Assembly: GCF_019056395.1 (NCBI RefSeq)
Contig: NZ_CP077639.1
Coordinates: 1,738,001 to 1,802,000, forward strand
Length of the DNA: 64,000 nt
Direction of reading: 5' to 3'
Source of the DNA: Terribacillus sp. DMT04
GTDB taxonomy: Bacteria; Bacillota; Bacilli; Bacillales; Amphibacillaceae
Part shown: piece by piece, positions 7,396-15,342 of the stretch
Layout of the letters: each line of letters opens with the position of its first letter
How positions within the stretch are numbered: the first letter of the stretch is position 1
Position numbers and translations under genes: made by a program
The notes under the pieces: model-generated
Seen by the model: the letters and a program-made list of their open reading frames with translations, nothing else
Told to the model about the DNA's origin: nothing
Database searches by the model: none

Positions 7396-8079
7396 TTGAA
7401 CAACGAAATATTATGGATTGTATTTGCAGTTATAAATTTTATTCTGCTGTTAGTCATGTATCGTTTGTTCGGACGACTTGGATTGTTCGTATGGGTCGGG
7501 ATGGCGACAGTTGTGGCAAATATACAGGTAACGAAAACCATTGAACTATTCGGTTTAACAGCAACGATGGGTAACATTATGTTCGGGACAATCTTTTTAG
7601 CGTCTGATATACTGAATGAAAACTATGGCAAGAAAGCAGCCAGAAAAGTAGTTGGACTCGGGTTCGCTAGTTTGATCACGATGACGCTGATTATGCAAGG
7701 TGTGCTTTTGTTTGACCCAGCAGAGAGCGACTTTGCCCAAGGATCCCTCAGCACCATATTTGGTTTTATTCCCCGCATTACACTTGGAAGCTTGCTTGCA
7801 TTTGGAATTAGTCAATATTTAGATGTATGGCTCTATGCGCTCATTAAGCGTCTGCTTCCAGATGACAAATACTTGTGGGTGCGGAATAACGGCAGTACGA
7901 TGTTCAGTCAGCTGATAGATACACTTGTCTTTTGTACGATTGCATTTGCAGGCGTATATGAATGGTCTGTGTGGATTGAGATATTCATTTCGACTTATGT
8001 ATTAAAATTCATTGTCAGCATTATCTCCACGCCGTTTTTATACGGAGCAAAGCGTATGTCTCGTAAAATAGAAGATTAG
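7396..8079 (+). CDS. ypdP: queuosine precursor transporter (YhhQ/VUT family, DUF165)
   Basis: 227-aa integral membrane protein with about six hydrophobic segments. It belongs to the DUF165/QPTR family that imports queuosine precursors (preQ0/preQ1) for tRNA modification. Family marks are VANIQVTKTIELFG, FLASDILNENYGKKAARKVV, the conserved FAQGSLSTIFG stretch and SQYLDVWLYALIKR. Length and spacing match the family. Translation starts at TTG (7396-7398) with GGAGG 7 bases upstream; no in-frame ATG lies nearby. The next gene begins 12 bp later, so the two are co-transcribed. Confidence 0.9.
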   Translation: MNNEILWIVFAVINFILLLVMYRLFGRLGLFVWVGMATVVANIQVTKTIELFGLTATMGNIMFGTIFLASDILNENYGKKAARKVVGLGFASLITMTLIMQGVLLFDPAESDFAQGSLSTIFGFIPRITLGSLLAFGISQYLDVWLYALIKRLLPDDKYLWVRNNGSTMFSQLIDTLVFCTIAFAGVYEWSVWIEIFISTYVLKFIVSIISTPFLYGAKRMSRKIED

Positions 8080-8091
8080 GAGGAATGGGTA

Positions 8092-8484
8092 TTGATCGAG
8101 GTATATACCGACGGTGCTACCAGCGGTAATCCAGGGTTAAGCGGTGCTGGTATTGTCATCGTCTATGAAGGTATGCGCAAGACGTACAGCGTTCCGCTTG
8201 GCATGATGACGAATCATCAAGCGGAGTTCTGGGCTATCATCAAAGCGCTGGAAATTTGCCAGAACGATCATCCCGAGGCGATTATCTCCTTGCGCTCTGA
8301 TTCTCAGGCAGCTGTACAGGCCATTGATAAGGAGCATACAAAAAACAAGGATTTTCAGCCCCTTTTAGAGCAAATCCTACAGTTAAGCAGTGGTTTCCCC
8401 TATTTCTTCATTAAATGGATACCAGAGAAACAGAACAAAGCAGCAGATCAGCTTGCACGGGAAGCAATCCGGCAGCTTCAATGA
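8092..8484 (+). CDS. ypdQ: ribonuclease HI-like protein
   Basis: 130-aa RNase H fold. The four acidic catalytic positions are present: D7 (VYTDGATSGNPG), E45 (NHQAEFWAI), D70 (RSDSQAAV) and D119 (KAADQLAREA). It lacks the handle region of E. coli RNase HI, like B. subtilis YpdQ/YpeP, for which weak or no RNase H activity has been reported. The start is TTG at 8092-8094 with AGGAGG overlapping the stop of the preceding gene. The 3' end overlaps the convergent minus-strand gene by 7 bp. RNA-DNA hybrid cleavage is likely but not certain. Confidence 0.88.
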   Translation: MIEVYTDGATSGNPGLSGAGIVIVYEGMRKTYSVPLGMMTNHQAEFWAIIKALEICQNDHPEAIISLRSDSQAAVQAIDKEHTKNKDFQPLLEQILQLSSGFPYFFIKWIPEKQNKAADQLAREAIRQLQ

Positions 8485-8762
8485 GATTGAAGATGTAATC
8501 CTTTATTAGCAAGCAGTTCTTCTGCTTGTTTTTTTGTTTGTACATTGTCTTCCTTCATTAAATCCAATACACTCAGATAGAAACTGCCATCAAACGCGTG
8601 TTGAAACCGCAGCGTTACCTGGACAGCAAAAATAACTTTCCAATCAGATGCATTAGCAAAGTTTTTGCCAAAGTAAATAAATTGAATGTCTTCATCTGTT
8701 AATTTAAAACCCTTCGCCCATAAATCATCCAGAAAACAGGCCAAACTTTGTTTATTCACCAT
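8478..8762 (-). CDS. conserved small protein of unknown function
   Basis: The frame is open upstream to 8855, but the ATG at 8760-8762 (MVNKQSLACFLDDL) is chosen because AAAGGAG lies in front of it and nothing suitable precedes the longer start. That gives 94 aa, mostly helical, with the conserved-looking blocks LWAKGFKLTDEDIQFIYFG and FDGSFYLSVLDLMKE. It may belong to a Bacillaceae DUF (DUF6123 was considered) but the assignment is not secure. It is convergent with the RNase H-like gene and overlaps its last 7 bp. Confidence 0.7.
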   Translation of the reverse strand: MVNKQSLACFLDDLWAKGFKLTDEDIQFIYFGKNFANASDWKVIFAVQVTLRFQHAFDGSFYLSVLDLMKEDNVQTKKQAEELLANKGLHLQSH

Positions 8763-8956
8763 GCGCAAAAAAGCTCCTTTATTAGAAAATCCGCCTCTTA
8801 TTATAGCATTCTTGTTACCTGTTTCAATAGAATAGCGAAAATTCCTGTTTATCATATTTATTAGATTATTCAGATTTGACTAACTTTTCTCATAAGTATT
8901 TACAATTCAAAAATTTGGCATTAAACTAAAAAAGCTATACGAAAGGGGATGTTAGT

Positions 8957-9496
8957 TTGAGAAAGTTAATGTATTTGTTTGCATCAATGGCTATCGTAGC
9001 TATCCTTGCAACAGGTTGTGCCAGCGCTGATTCAGAAAGTAAATCAGACAGCGGATCTGATACGACAGAAAAGACGGAAACAACAGATACTAAAAAAGAA
9101 TTGCTTCAAACACAAATGGATTTTACAGCTGATTTCAGCACTTATTATGCGCCTATTTCAGCTTACCAGGCTGCTGCAGCTGACGAAGCTACCACAGAAG
9201 CTGCATTAAACACAGCGGCAGAATCTGCAAAGAAAGCCGCTGATGAAGGAGCAGCTAAACTGGCTGATTACAAGTTGGAAAGCAACCTTTCTGACGAACA
9301 AAAAGAAACGTATACAACTTCACTTGACTCTTTGAAATCTTATTTTGAGGAAATCAGCAAAAGTATCGATGCTTCAGCAGCGGAGCCAAACTTCGACGCA
9401 GCTCAGAAACACTTCGATACATTCCAGTCTGACCTAGAAGGTATCTATAAAGAAGCTGACTTGAACGTACCAGACATGGCACAGGCATTAAGCTAA
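8957..9496 (+). CDS. lipoprotein, function unknown
   Basis: The start is TTG at 8957-8959, with AAAGGGG about 9 bases upstream; the only nearby ATG (8949) runs into a stop. The product has a lipoprotein signal peptide with lipobox LATGC, so Cys21 would be lipidated. A Ser/Asp/Thr-rich linker (about residues 22-50) and an Ala-rich helical domain of about 125 residues follow. No enzymatic motif is visible. Such proteins are membrane-anchored outside the cell, often coiled-coil. A strong bidirectional terminator follows the stop directly. Confidence 0.8.
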   Translation: MRKLMYLFASMAIVAILATGCASADSESKSDSGSDTTEKTETTDTKKELLQTQMDFTADFSTYYAPISAYQAAAADEATTEAALNTAAESAKKAADEGAAKLADYKLESNLSDEQKETYTTSLDSLKSYFEEISKSIDASAAEPNFDAAQKHFDTFQSDLEGIYKEADLNVPDMAQALS

Positions 9497-9530
9497 AAAA
9501 ACGATGCAGATTCTCTGCATCGTTTTTTTA
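9497..9530. terminator. bidirectional terminator between lipoprotein and M32 peptidase genes
   Basis: AAAAAACGATGCAGA pairs with TCTGCATCGTTTTTT. It starts right after the lipoprotein stop codon and ends one base before the stop of the convergent minus-strand gene. Confidence 0.9.
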
Positions 9531-11021
9531 TTATAGTTGATAGATCTTGCTGTATTTTTCCGTCAAGTAAGTGACAAGATAATCTGCGTTCAATCCTTCG
9601 CCTGTAACATCTTGCAGCAATTCCAAGGGTTTCTTCGCTTTTCCGTATTGATGAATTTGCTCTGTAAGCCATTGTTTAATCGGTGCAAAGTCTCCTGCTT
9701 CTATTAAGCTGTCTGTATCCAGAGATTCTCGCATTTTTTTATTAAATTGCGCTGCATACATATAGCCTAAAGCGTAGGATGGGAAATAGCCGAAATCACC
9801 GCCGGACCAGTGGATATCCTGCAGAACGCCTTGTGCATCACTTTCCGGTACTATGCCAAGATACTCTTTCATCTTCTTATTCCATATCTCTGGAAGCTCT
9901 GCAACCGTAATTTCATCTTTAAACAAAGCTTTTTCTAATTCATAGCGAATCATGATGTGCAGCGCATAAGTCAATTCGTCTGCTTCTATGCGAATGTAAG
10001 AAGCTTTAACTTCATTAACCGCCTGATAGAAAGCAGCAAAATCGATTTCCTGCAGAGATGCAGGAGCGTATGTCTTAAATTCCTCGAAATGCCCTTTCCA
10101 AAATGCTTCACTTCTCGCAACGAAATTCTCCCAGAATAAAGACTGTGATTCATGGATTCCCATGCTCGTGCCTCCAGCTAACGGTGTAGCTGCTAATTTA
10201 TCACTGATATTTTGTTCATACAGTGCATGCCCGCCTTCATGAATGGTACCAAACACAGCCATTCGGAAGTCTTCTTCATCATATCGCGTTGTAATTCGGA
10301 CATCATTAGAATTCAGCGTAATTTCGAAAGGATGAATCGTGTCATCCAGTCGCCCCGCATCAAAGTCATATCCCATTTTTTTCAAGACAGCCACGGTAAA
10401 TGCTTTTTGCTGCTCCTTGGAGAAGTGTGTTTCCAGCACGCTCACATCCGGCTTCACAGGTGATTGTTTAATCTGCTCCAGCAATTGTGTCAGTGATTTT
10501 CTCAGCGCTGGGAATACCTCATCAAGCTTCTTCATTGTAATACCTGGCTCATAAAGATCTAAAAGCACATCATAAGCATGCTGATTAGGGTTCCAGTACG
10601 AAGCGAATTTCTTTTTGTAGGCAACGAGTTCTTCCAAATAAGGCTGAAGCAAGCTAAAGTCGCCTTTTTCTCTCGCCTCTCCCCACACAGATTCCGCTTT
10701 TGATTGCAGCATAATATAGGCTTTATGCTCGGCTTCAGGGATTTTCTTATTACGGTCGTATTCTTTTTCGCTTTCTGCCAAAGATTTCACTAAAATATCA
10801 TCCGTTGCACTTGGCTTCAGTTCATCAATCAGTTCTTTCAGTCTGTCAGATGTAGACAGGCGGTGTGCTTGCTGCGATAAATAACCAATCGCTTCAGCCC
10901 GCTGTTCCATACCGGCTTTAGGTGCCTTCGTACGCAAATCCCAATGCATAAGGGCTATTGCTTCTTCGTAGGCTTTCTGTTCCTGTATTAAGTCCCAATA
11001 TTGCTGTGTTGCATCTGACAT
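9531..11021 (-). CDS. ypwA: M32 family metallocarboxypeptidase
   Basis: 496-aa cytoplasmic zinc carboxypeptidase of the M32 (Taq/YpwA) family, which removes C-terminal residues from peptides. The metal site HEGGH is at residues 261-265, followed by the family motif HESQSLFWE at 290-298 and the C-terminal GGDFGYFPSYALGYMYAAQ block. Length matches B. subtilis YpwA (about 500). It lies 18 bp after the methyltransferase gene in the same direction, as in B. subtilis, where ypwA and ypsC are neighbours. Confidence 0.92.
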   Translation of the reverse strand: MSDATQQYWDLIQEQKAYEEAIALMHWDLRTKAPKAGMEQRAEAIGYLSQQAHRLSTSDRLKELIDELKPSATDDILVKSLAESEKEYDRNKKIPEAEHKAYIMLQSKAESVWGEAREKGDFSLLQPYLEELVAYKKKFASYWNPNQHAYDVLLDLYEPGITMKKLDEVFPALRKSLTQLLEQIKQSPVKPDVSVLETHFSKEQQKAFTVAVLKKMGYDFDAGRLDDTIHPFEITLNSNDVRITTRYDEEDFRMAVFGTIHEGGHALYEQNISDKLAATPLAGGTSMGIHESQSLFWENFVARSEAFWKGHFEEFKTYAPASLQEIDFAAFYQAVNEVKASYIRIEADELTYALHIMIRYELEKALFKDEITVAELPEIWNKKMKEYLGIVPESDAQGVLQDIHWSGGDFGYFPSYALGYMYAAQFNKKMRESLDTDSLIEAGDFAPIKQWLTEQIHQYGKAKKPLELLQDVTGEGLNADYLVTYLTEKYSKIYQL

Positions 11022-11039
11022 ACTATCCGCTCCCCTTTT

Positions 11040-12176
11040 TCAGATATGTTTACCAAAATACTGATAATAGTCGGTCTTAATAAAACCGTTGAATAGCTTG
11101 CGTTTTTTCGTCGCTTGTTTTCCGTAACATGATTCGAAGCCTTCATGTGATGTCAGGATATAACCGCTCCAAGTAGGGTTTTCCTGCATGATACCGCCAA
11201 GCTGCCGATATGCTTTTTCTACCTCAGGACGATCTCCGAGTCGTTCACCATACGGCGGGTTGGTAATCATATAGCCATTATGAAGCCTAGGATTCCAATC
11301 GGATACTTGCATCTGTTTCCAATCAATCAATTCGCCAAGGCCAGATTCCATGCTGTTCTGTTTCGCAATATCAATCATTTTATGATCAATATCGGATCCT
11401 GAGATATGCAGTTCCTGATCGTAGTTCGCCAAGTCTTCTGCTTCTTCTAACGCTTTTTCCCAAATGTCAGATTTAATCCAGTGCCAGTTTTCCGCATCAA
11501 ATTCGCGGTTGAACCCTGGTGCGATATTTTGACCAATTAAAGCAGCTTCAATGGCAATCGTACCACTGCCGCAAAACGGGTCATGCAATGGAAATTCCGG
11601 GCGCCAATTTGTCAAGAGCACCAATGATGCAGCTAATGTTTCTTTGATTGGCGCCTCGCCTTGTCCGACACGATAGCCGCGTTTATGCAAGCCAGTACCG
11701 CTCGTATCCAATGTCAAACTTACTGTATCTTTCAAAATGGCAACTTCAATACGGTGACGAGGACCTAATTCGTCAAGCCAGGATGCAATACCGTATTTTT
11801 TCTTTAACCGTTCAACGACAGCTTTCTTCACAATACGCTGGCAGTCAGGAACGCTGTATAGCGTGGACTTGACGCTTTTTCCGATAACTGGGAACTCGCC
11901 ATTTTCTTGTATATACGTCTCCCAAGGTAAATCCTTTGTTTGTTCAAAAAGTTCATCAAAAGTAGTTGCTTTAAACTCTCCGACAAGCACTTTAATTCGG
12001 TCAGCTGTCCGAAGCCATAAATTACAGCGTGCAATAGCCGACGGATCTGCCTGGAACAGCACTCTTCCGTTGTCTACTGTTACGTCTTGATAGCCCAGCT
12101 GCTTCACTTCACGTGCTACAACAGATTCTAAGCCCATTGCAGCTGTTGCAATCAGGGTCACTTGCCTGTTCATCAT
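11040..12176 (-). CDS. ypsC: THUMP-domain class I rRNA methyltransferase (RlmL/YpsC type)
   Basis: 378-aa protein with an N-terminal THUMP RNA-binding region (about 45-155) and an N6/N2 methyltransferase domain. The SAM-binding HDPFCGSGTIAIEAALIG starts near residue 198, and the catalytic NPPY is at 306-309 (ITNPPYGERLGD). This is the arrangement of the RlmL-type 23S rRNA guanine-N2 methyltransferases; the exact target base is inferred. GAGG precedes ATGATG at 6 bases. It follows rnpB directly, as in B. subtilis. Confidence 0.9.
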   Translation of the reverse strand: MMNRQVTLIATAAMGLESVVAREVKQLGYQDVTVDNGRVLFQADPSAIARCNLWLRTADRIKVLVGEFKATTFDELFEQTKDLPWETYIQENGEFPVIGKSVKSTLYSVPDCQRIVKKAVVERLKKKYGIASWLDELGPRHRIEVAILKDTVSLTLDTSGTGLHKRGYRVGQGEAPIKETLAASLVLLTNWRPEFPLHDPFCGSGTIAIEAALIGQNIAPGFNREFDAENWHWIKSDIWEKALEEAEDLANYDQELHISGSDIDHKMIDIAKQNSMESGLGELIDWKQMQVSDWNPRLHNGYMITNPPYGERLGDRPEVEKAYRQLGGIMQENPTWSGYILTSHEGFESCYGKQATKKRKLFNGFIKTDYYQYFGKHI

Positions 12177-12202
12177 GTAAAACCTCGCTTTTATGTATTA
12201 AA

Positions 12203-12238
12203 AAGCCCTCTCTAGCTGAAACCAGTTAGAAAGGGCTG
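12203..12238 (-). terminator. terminator of rnpB
   Basis: On the minus strand, AGCCCTTTCTAACTGG pairs with the CAGCTAGAGAGGGCT arm and runs into TTTTTA. It lies about 13 bases after the 3' end of RNase P RNA and before the ypsC start. Confidence 0.85.
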
Positions 12239-12250
12239 TTTGTTGTATAC

Positions 12251-12655
12251 AGTGGACCAAAATGAATGTTCTGTAAGCCATGTTCTGTACCGATGCACTG
12301 CGAGCGGTGGTCAGCCTCGTACAACGGCAGTAATCATCTATCTACAAGCGTATTGCCTGTCCCTTTTTAGGTTGAATTCCCATAATCAAGGGTGCCCCTA
12401 CCAACATTTGGGTTGCTCACTCGTGGGGTTTACCTCGTTCCACTCAGCATGTTTCCAAGCTGACTACGTCACTGTGGCACTTTCAAGACATGTCGGCCAT
12501 ATCCAAAGACTTAGGCGTTCTGCCTGCCGTTAGCATATAATGCTACCTTGGCTTATGAATTCGCCAAGCACGAACACTACAGACATCTCAGTCTGTGTGA
12601 GCATGGACTTTCCTCTGCATTGCTGCAGCGATTACTCAAACACTCATTAAAGTTG
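12251..12655 (-). ncRNA. rnpB: RNase P RNA, Bacillus type (class B)
   Basis: Catalytic RNA of ribonuclease P, which matures tRNA 5' ends. Universally conserved segments are read on the minus strand: GAGGAAAGTCCATGCTC near the 5' end, GAAAGTGCCACAGTGACG, GTGGAACGAGGTAAACCCC, AGATAGATGATTACTGCC, and ACAGAACATGGCTTACAG near the 3' end. The P1 helix closes between AATGAGTGTTT at about 12640-12650 and GAACATTCATT at about 12263-12273. About 405 nt is the usual length. The 5' end is set from the promoter at 12663-12691 and is good to a few bases. Confidence 0.95.
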
Positions 12656-12662
12656 CTTTCTT

Positions 12663-12691
12663 ATTGTAGACGTTTCGACGTTAATAGTCAA
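12663..12691 (-). promoter_or_regulatory. strong SigA promoter of rnpB
   Basis: On the minus strand TTGACT (12686-12691) and TACAAT (12663-12668) are separated by 17 bp. The start point falls near 12655. It lies between gpsB and rnpB and partly abuts the gpsB stop. Confidence 0.85.
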
Positions 12692-12703
12692 GACCGTCCG
12701 GAC

Positions 12704-13066
12704 TCAAACATCGTTTTCAGCGAATTTCTTGCCAAATACTGCTTTCTCCAAGTTAGATAAACGTTTCAAAATATCATAATTGACTTGGTGATTCGTCTGC
12801 GTTTCTCGTACAGGAGCAGGTTGCTGCGGTGTTTGTTCCTTTTGCTGCAAGATGGACCGGGATTGTCTGCCCTCTCCCGACTGCTGCTGTCTCAGTCGTT
12901 CATTTTCACTTTTTAAGCGATCGATTTCTTTTTGGAATGTCTCATAATCTTGAATGATCTTGTCCAAGTACTCGTCAACTTCATCTTGATTATAACCGCG
13001 CATGCCGGTTTTGAAGTTTTTTTCAAAAATATCTTTTTGTGTTAGTTGGATATTTGCCAAAGCCAT
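12704..13066 (-). CDS. gpsB: cell division protein GpsB
   Basis: DivIVA-type coiled-coil protein that shuttles between septum and lateral wall and docks penicillin-binding proteins. The N-terminal domain ([31 protein letters not shown]) is the lipid-binding, PBP-interacting module. Next come a coiled coil to about residue 70, a Gln/Pro-rich linker, and the C-terminal [14 protein letters not shown] trimerisation helix. The ATG at 13064-13066 is chosen over an upstream GTG (13070-13072) because GAGGTG lies 8 bases before it. Length of 120 aa is slightly above B. subtilis GpsB (98) because of the linker. Confidence 0.92.
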   Translation of the reverse strand: MALANIQLTQKDIFEKNFKTGMRGYNQDEVDEYLDKIIQDYETFQKEIDRLKSENERLRQQQSGEGRQSRSILQQKEQTPQQPAPVRETQTNHQVNYDILKRLSNLEKAVFGKKFAENDV

Positions 13067-13141
13067 ACACAATTCACCTCATTTATACGATTGTATATAA
13101 GTATATTCTTTCAAAACTAACTCAGAATGTCAATTTTCAAC

Positions 13142-13720
13142 TCACGTCTGGTTCCAATAAGATGGATCATTCATCTGTTCTCGCTCCACCGTGTCCTGTA
13201 AGTCCAGTGCAGTCATATAATAAATCTCATAGTCATGTGAATCTTTATAACGCTGCGCTTCCTTCAGAAAGAAGTCCACGCTGCCTGTTTGATTTTCATC
13301 ATACATCACGAGCGCCGCATCGGTTTTGGATAACATCCATTTATCCCGCGCTTTAAATTGGTGAGCTCCCTTATAGTCGCCTTCGTAAATTGGCTGATAA
13401 AAGTCCGCCAGCATAATCAGTTCCTGATATGCTTCCTGCAGTTCCTCTGACCAGCGTGCATCTTGGTTATCAAACGGCGGGATAACCGCCAGCTGGATAT
13501 CATAATCTGCTTCCTTTAAATCAAGCACGATTTGCCCTGCCCATAACTCGATACCAGTTTGTCCGGATAAAAGCACCCATTCCAAACCGATTTCCATTAA
13601 TCCGAGCAGCTTGTCTCGTATTGTTTCTTTCACATAGTGGACACGAGGGTCGTTCATCTTAAAGATTCCCATTTCATAATGCTTGTATCCTGTGACGTAT
13701 AATTTCTTCATTAGATACAT
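13142..13720 (-). CDS. ypsA: YpsA family protein (DUF1273, SLOG superfamily)
   Basis: 192-aa Rossmann-like protein of the YpsA family. The nucleotide-binding part is recognised in LYVTGYKHYEMGIF, EWVLLSGQTGIELWAG and AALVMYDE. In Firmicutes YpsA has been linked to cell-division inhibition and lies upstream of gpsB, as here. Two starts are possible: ATG at 13718-13720 with AGGAG only 3 bases away, or ATG at 13709-13711 with a 12-base spacing. Function beyond the family link is not established by sequence. Confidence 0.88.
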   Translation of the reverse strand: MYLMKKLYVTGYKHYEMGIFKMNDPRVHYVKETIRDKLLGLMEIGLEWVLLSGQTGIELWAGQIVLDLKEADYDIQLAVIPPFDNQDARWSEELQEAYQELIMLADFYQPIYEGDYKGAHQFKARDKWMLSKTDAALVMYDENQTGSVDFFLKEAQRYKDSHDYEIYYMTALDLQDTVEREQMNDPSYWNQT

Positions 13721-13755
13721 GTTCTCCTATCTGCTTGCTGTTACTATCTAAACAT

Positions 13756-13783
13756 AAAAGAGCTGGCTTGCGCCAGCTCTTTT
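13756..13783 (-). terminator. terminator of cotD
   Basis: Perfect 12-bp stem AAAAGAGCTGGC/GCCAGCTCTTTT around the TTGC loop, six bases downstream of the cotD stop. It is symmetric, so it could act from either side. Confidence 0.88.
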
Positions 13784-13789
13784 GTCAGA

Positions 13790-14194
13790 TTAATACCATT
13801 TCTTTTGCGTTGGTTTTGGTTTCGGAGCCATTTGCGGCTGCTGCATCGGCTGCTGGTACATTTCTGGGCTTACTTGCTGCGGCATTGGCATTGGCTGTTG
13901 CATTGGCATTGGCATCGGACCGCAATCTTTACAAGGATTAGGCATTGGTTTGTTGTCGTGTACAGGGCTTAGGTGCGTTTCTTCGCATGTTTCTTCATTT
14001 GCGAAGGATGTTGTATGCGGGTACATATGAACATTGTTCACTTTATGATGATTCACCACTGTTGTGTGGACAGGGTGTATATGCTCAATTACCTCTTGAG
14101 AGTAAGTGTGTTGTACGTTGTTCATGACAGGGTCAACGACAGTCTTCGTCCCGCAGTGCACTGGATGCGGCGGGCAATGATGTCTTCTGCGCAT
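13790..14194 (-). CDS. cotD: CotD family spore coat protein
   Basis: 134-aa inner spore coat protein. The N-terminus MRRRHHCPPHPVHCGTK and the His-rich central region (NVQHTYSQEVIEHIHPVH) are diagnostic of CotD. The C-terminal third is a Pro/Met/Gln-rich low-complexity tail with repeated MPMPQQ-like units that is longer than needed for the core. The ATG at 14192-14194 is chosen because AAGGGG lies 9-10 bases upstream; the frame extends further but without a ribosome binding site. A SigK-type promoter is readable at 14226-14253, matching mother-cell expression in B. subtilis. Confidence 0.9.
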   Translation of the reverse strand: MRRRHHCPPHPVHCGTKTVVDPVMNNVQHTYSQEVIEHIHPVHTTVVNHHKVNNVHMYPHTTSFANEETCEETHLSPVHDNKPMPNPCKDCGPMPMPMQQPMPMPQQVSPEMYQQPMQQPQMAPKPKPTQKKWY

Positions 14195-14225
14195 GTTCTT
14201 TCCCCTTTCTGTATTGGATTCTTTA

Positions 14226-14253
14226 TAAGATATGAAAGGAGGAAGGAACATGT
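14226..14253 (-). promoter_or_regulatory. SigK-type promoter of cotD
   Basis: On the minus strand CATATCTTA (14226-14234) matches the SigK -10 consensus CATANNNTA at every fixed position, with the -35 AC dinucleotide 17 bases upstream (14252-14253). This fits the late mother-cell timing known for cotD. Confidence 0.6.
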
Positions 14254-14274
14254 ACTATGACAACCACCTATATT

Positions 14275-15318
14275 TCAGGCGTTTCTTCTAATTAATCTAT
14301 CCGTATGTTGCAGTGCAGATATAGATTGGGCTCCAATACCTAACATACTGATACGCAGTTCAAGTTCCAGCTGTTCGAATCGTTCCATCAGCATATCCGC
14401 TGATTGTACAGCTTCCGGCAAGATTGAACGTCCAAATCCTGCCATGTTGGCTCCAAGAGCTATCGCTTTTGCTGCCTCTGCACCATTTGTAATACCGCCG
14501 CTTGCGATTAAACATGCTGGCGGTGTGGACAACTTACTAAGCTGTTCGACGCAAACAGCTGTAGGAATGCCCCAATCCAGGAACGCAGAAGCCGCATTTT
14601 GCTTAATGGGGTCTTGGGAACGGTACTTCTCCACTTCAATCCATGAAGTGCCTCCTGCCCCTGCTGTATCTATGAATTGTACCCCGGCTTCAATCAATTG
14701 CGAACACGTATCGGGAGCAATACCAAACCCTACTTCTTTCACACCAACGGGCACAGACAACTTCTCAGTTACTTTGCTAATTTTACTTAACAAGCCGCTA
14801 AAGTCTGTGTCTCCTTCATCCTGGAAAATTTCTTGCATACTGTTCAAGTGCAATACAATAGCATCAGCTCCTGTGATCTGGATGATCTGCTCACATTCGG
14901 CAGCGGCGTATCCATAATTCAGCTGTACGGCGCCAATATTAGCAAATATTGGAATAGACGGTGCTTCCTCACGCAATTGAAAACTGGCAGCTGCCTCTTT
15001 ATTTTCCAATGCTACGCGGCTGGAGCCAAGTCCGAGCGCCCAACCCTTTGCTTGTGCAGCTTTGGCTAAATGGCGATTGATTTCATGAGCACGCGGAGTC
15101 CCCCCTGTCATGCTGCTAATCAAAAAAGGTACTTTCACTTGCTTGCCAAGAAACACTGTCGACGTGTCGATCGATTTAAAACTGATCTCAGGCAATGCTT
15201 GATGCTCAAATCGATACCTTTCAAATCCAGTAGAAATCCCTTTTCCCTGAACCTGTTCATTTAACGTAATATGTATATGTTCATCTTTTCGATTATGTAT
15301 GGATTGTCCTTCTGTCAT
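14275..15318 (-). CDS. fni: type 2 isopentenyl-diphosphate isomerase
   Basis: FMN- and NADPH-dependent enzyme interconverting IPP and DMAPP. Signatures are RKDEHIHITLNEQ near the start, PFLISSMTGGTPRAHEIN, GLGSSRVALE, VGVKEVGFG, AGAGGTSWIEVE and the flavin-phosphate-binding IASGGITNGAEAAKAIALGA. The ATG at 15316-15318 has GGGGG 7 bases upstream and is preferred over the ATG at 15340. About 347 aa, normal for Idi-2. It is the last gene of the carotenoid operon, where it would balance the precursor pool for farnesyl diphosphate. Confidence 0.93.
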   Translation of the reverse strand: MTEGQSIHNRKDEHIHITLNEQVQGKGISTGFERYRFEHQALPEISFKSIDTSTVFLGKQVKVPFLISSMTGGTPRAHEINRHLAKAAQAKGWALGLGSSRVALENKEAAASFQLREEAPSIPIFANIGAVQLNYGYAAAECEQIIQITGADAIVLHLNSMQEIFQDEGDTDFSGLLSKISKVTEKLSVPVGVKEVGFGIAPDTCSQLIEAGVQFIDTAGAGGTSWIEVEKYRSQDPIKQNAASAFLDWGIPTAVCVEQLSKLSTPPACLIASGGITNGAEAAKAIALGANMAGFGRSILPEAVQSADMLMERFEQLELELRISMLGIGAQSISALQHTDRLIRRNA

Positions 15319-15342
15319 TCCTTTTCCCCCTGCTTTTTGCAT

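Noticed and set aside
8763-8855. N-terminal extension of the conserved small protein at 8478-8762
   Set aside because: The ATG at 8760 has its own ribosome binding site; the extension has none and looks like leader sequence.
12240-12760. Plus-strand frames of 97 and 70 codons
   Set aside because: They lie antisense to RNase P RNA and the gpsB end and have no coding features.
14250-14291. 13-codon plus-strand frame with a perfect AAAGGAGG site
   Set aside because: The purine run is the spacer of the SigK promoter of cotD on the other strand, and the peptide is too short to support.
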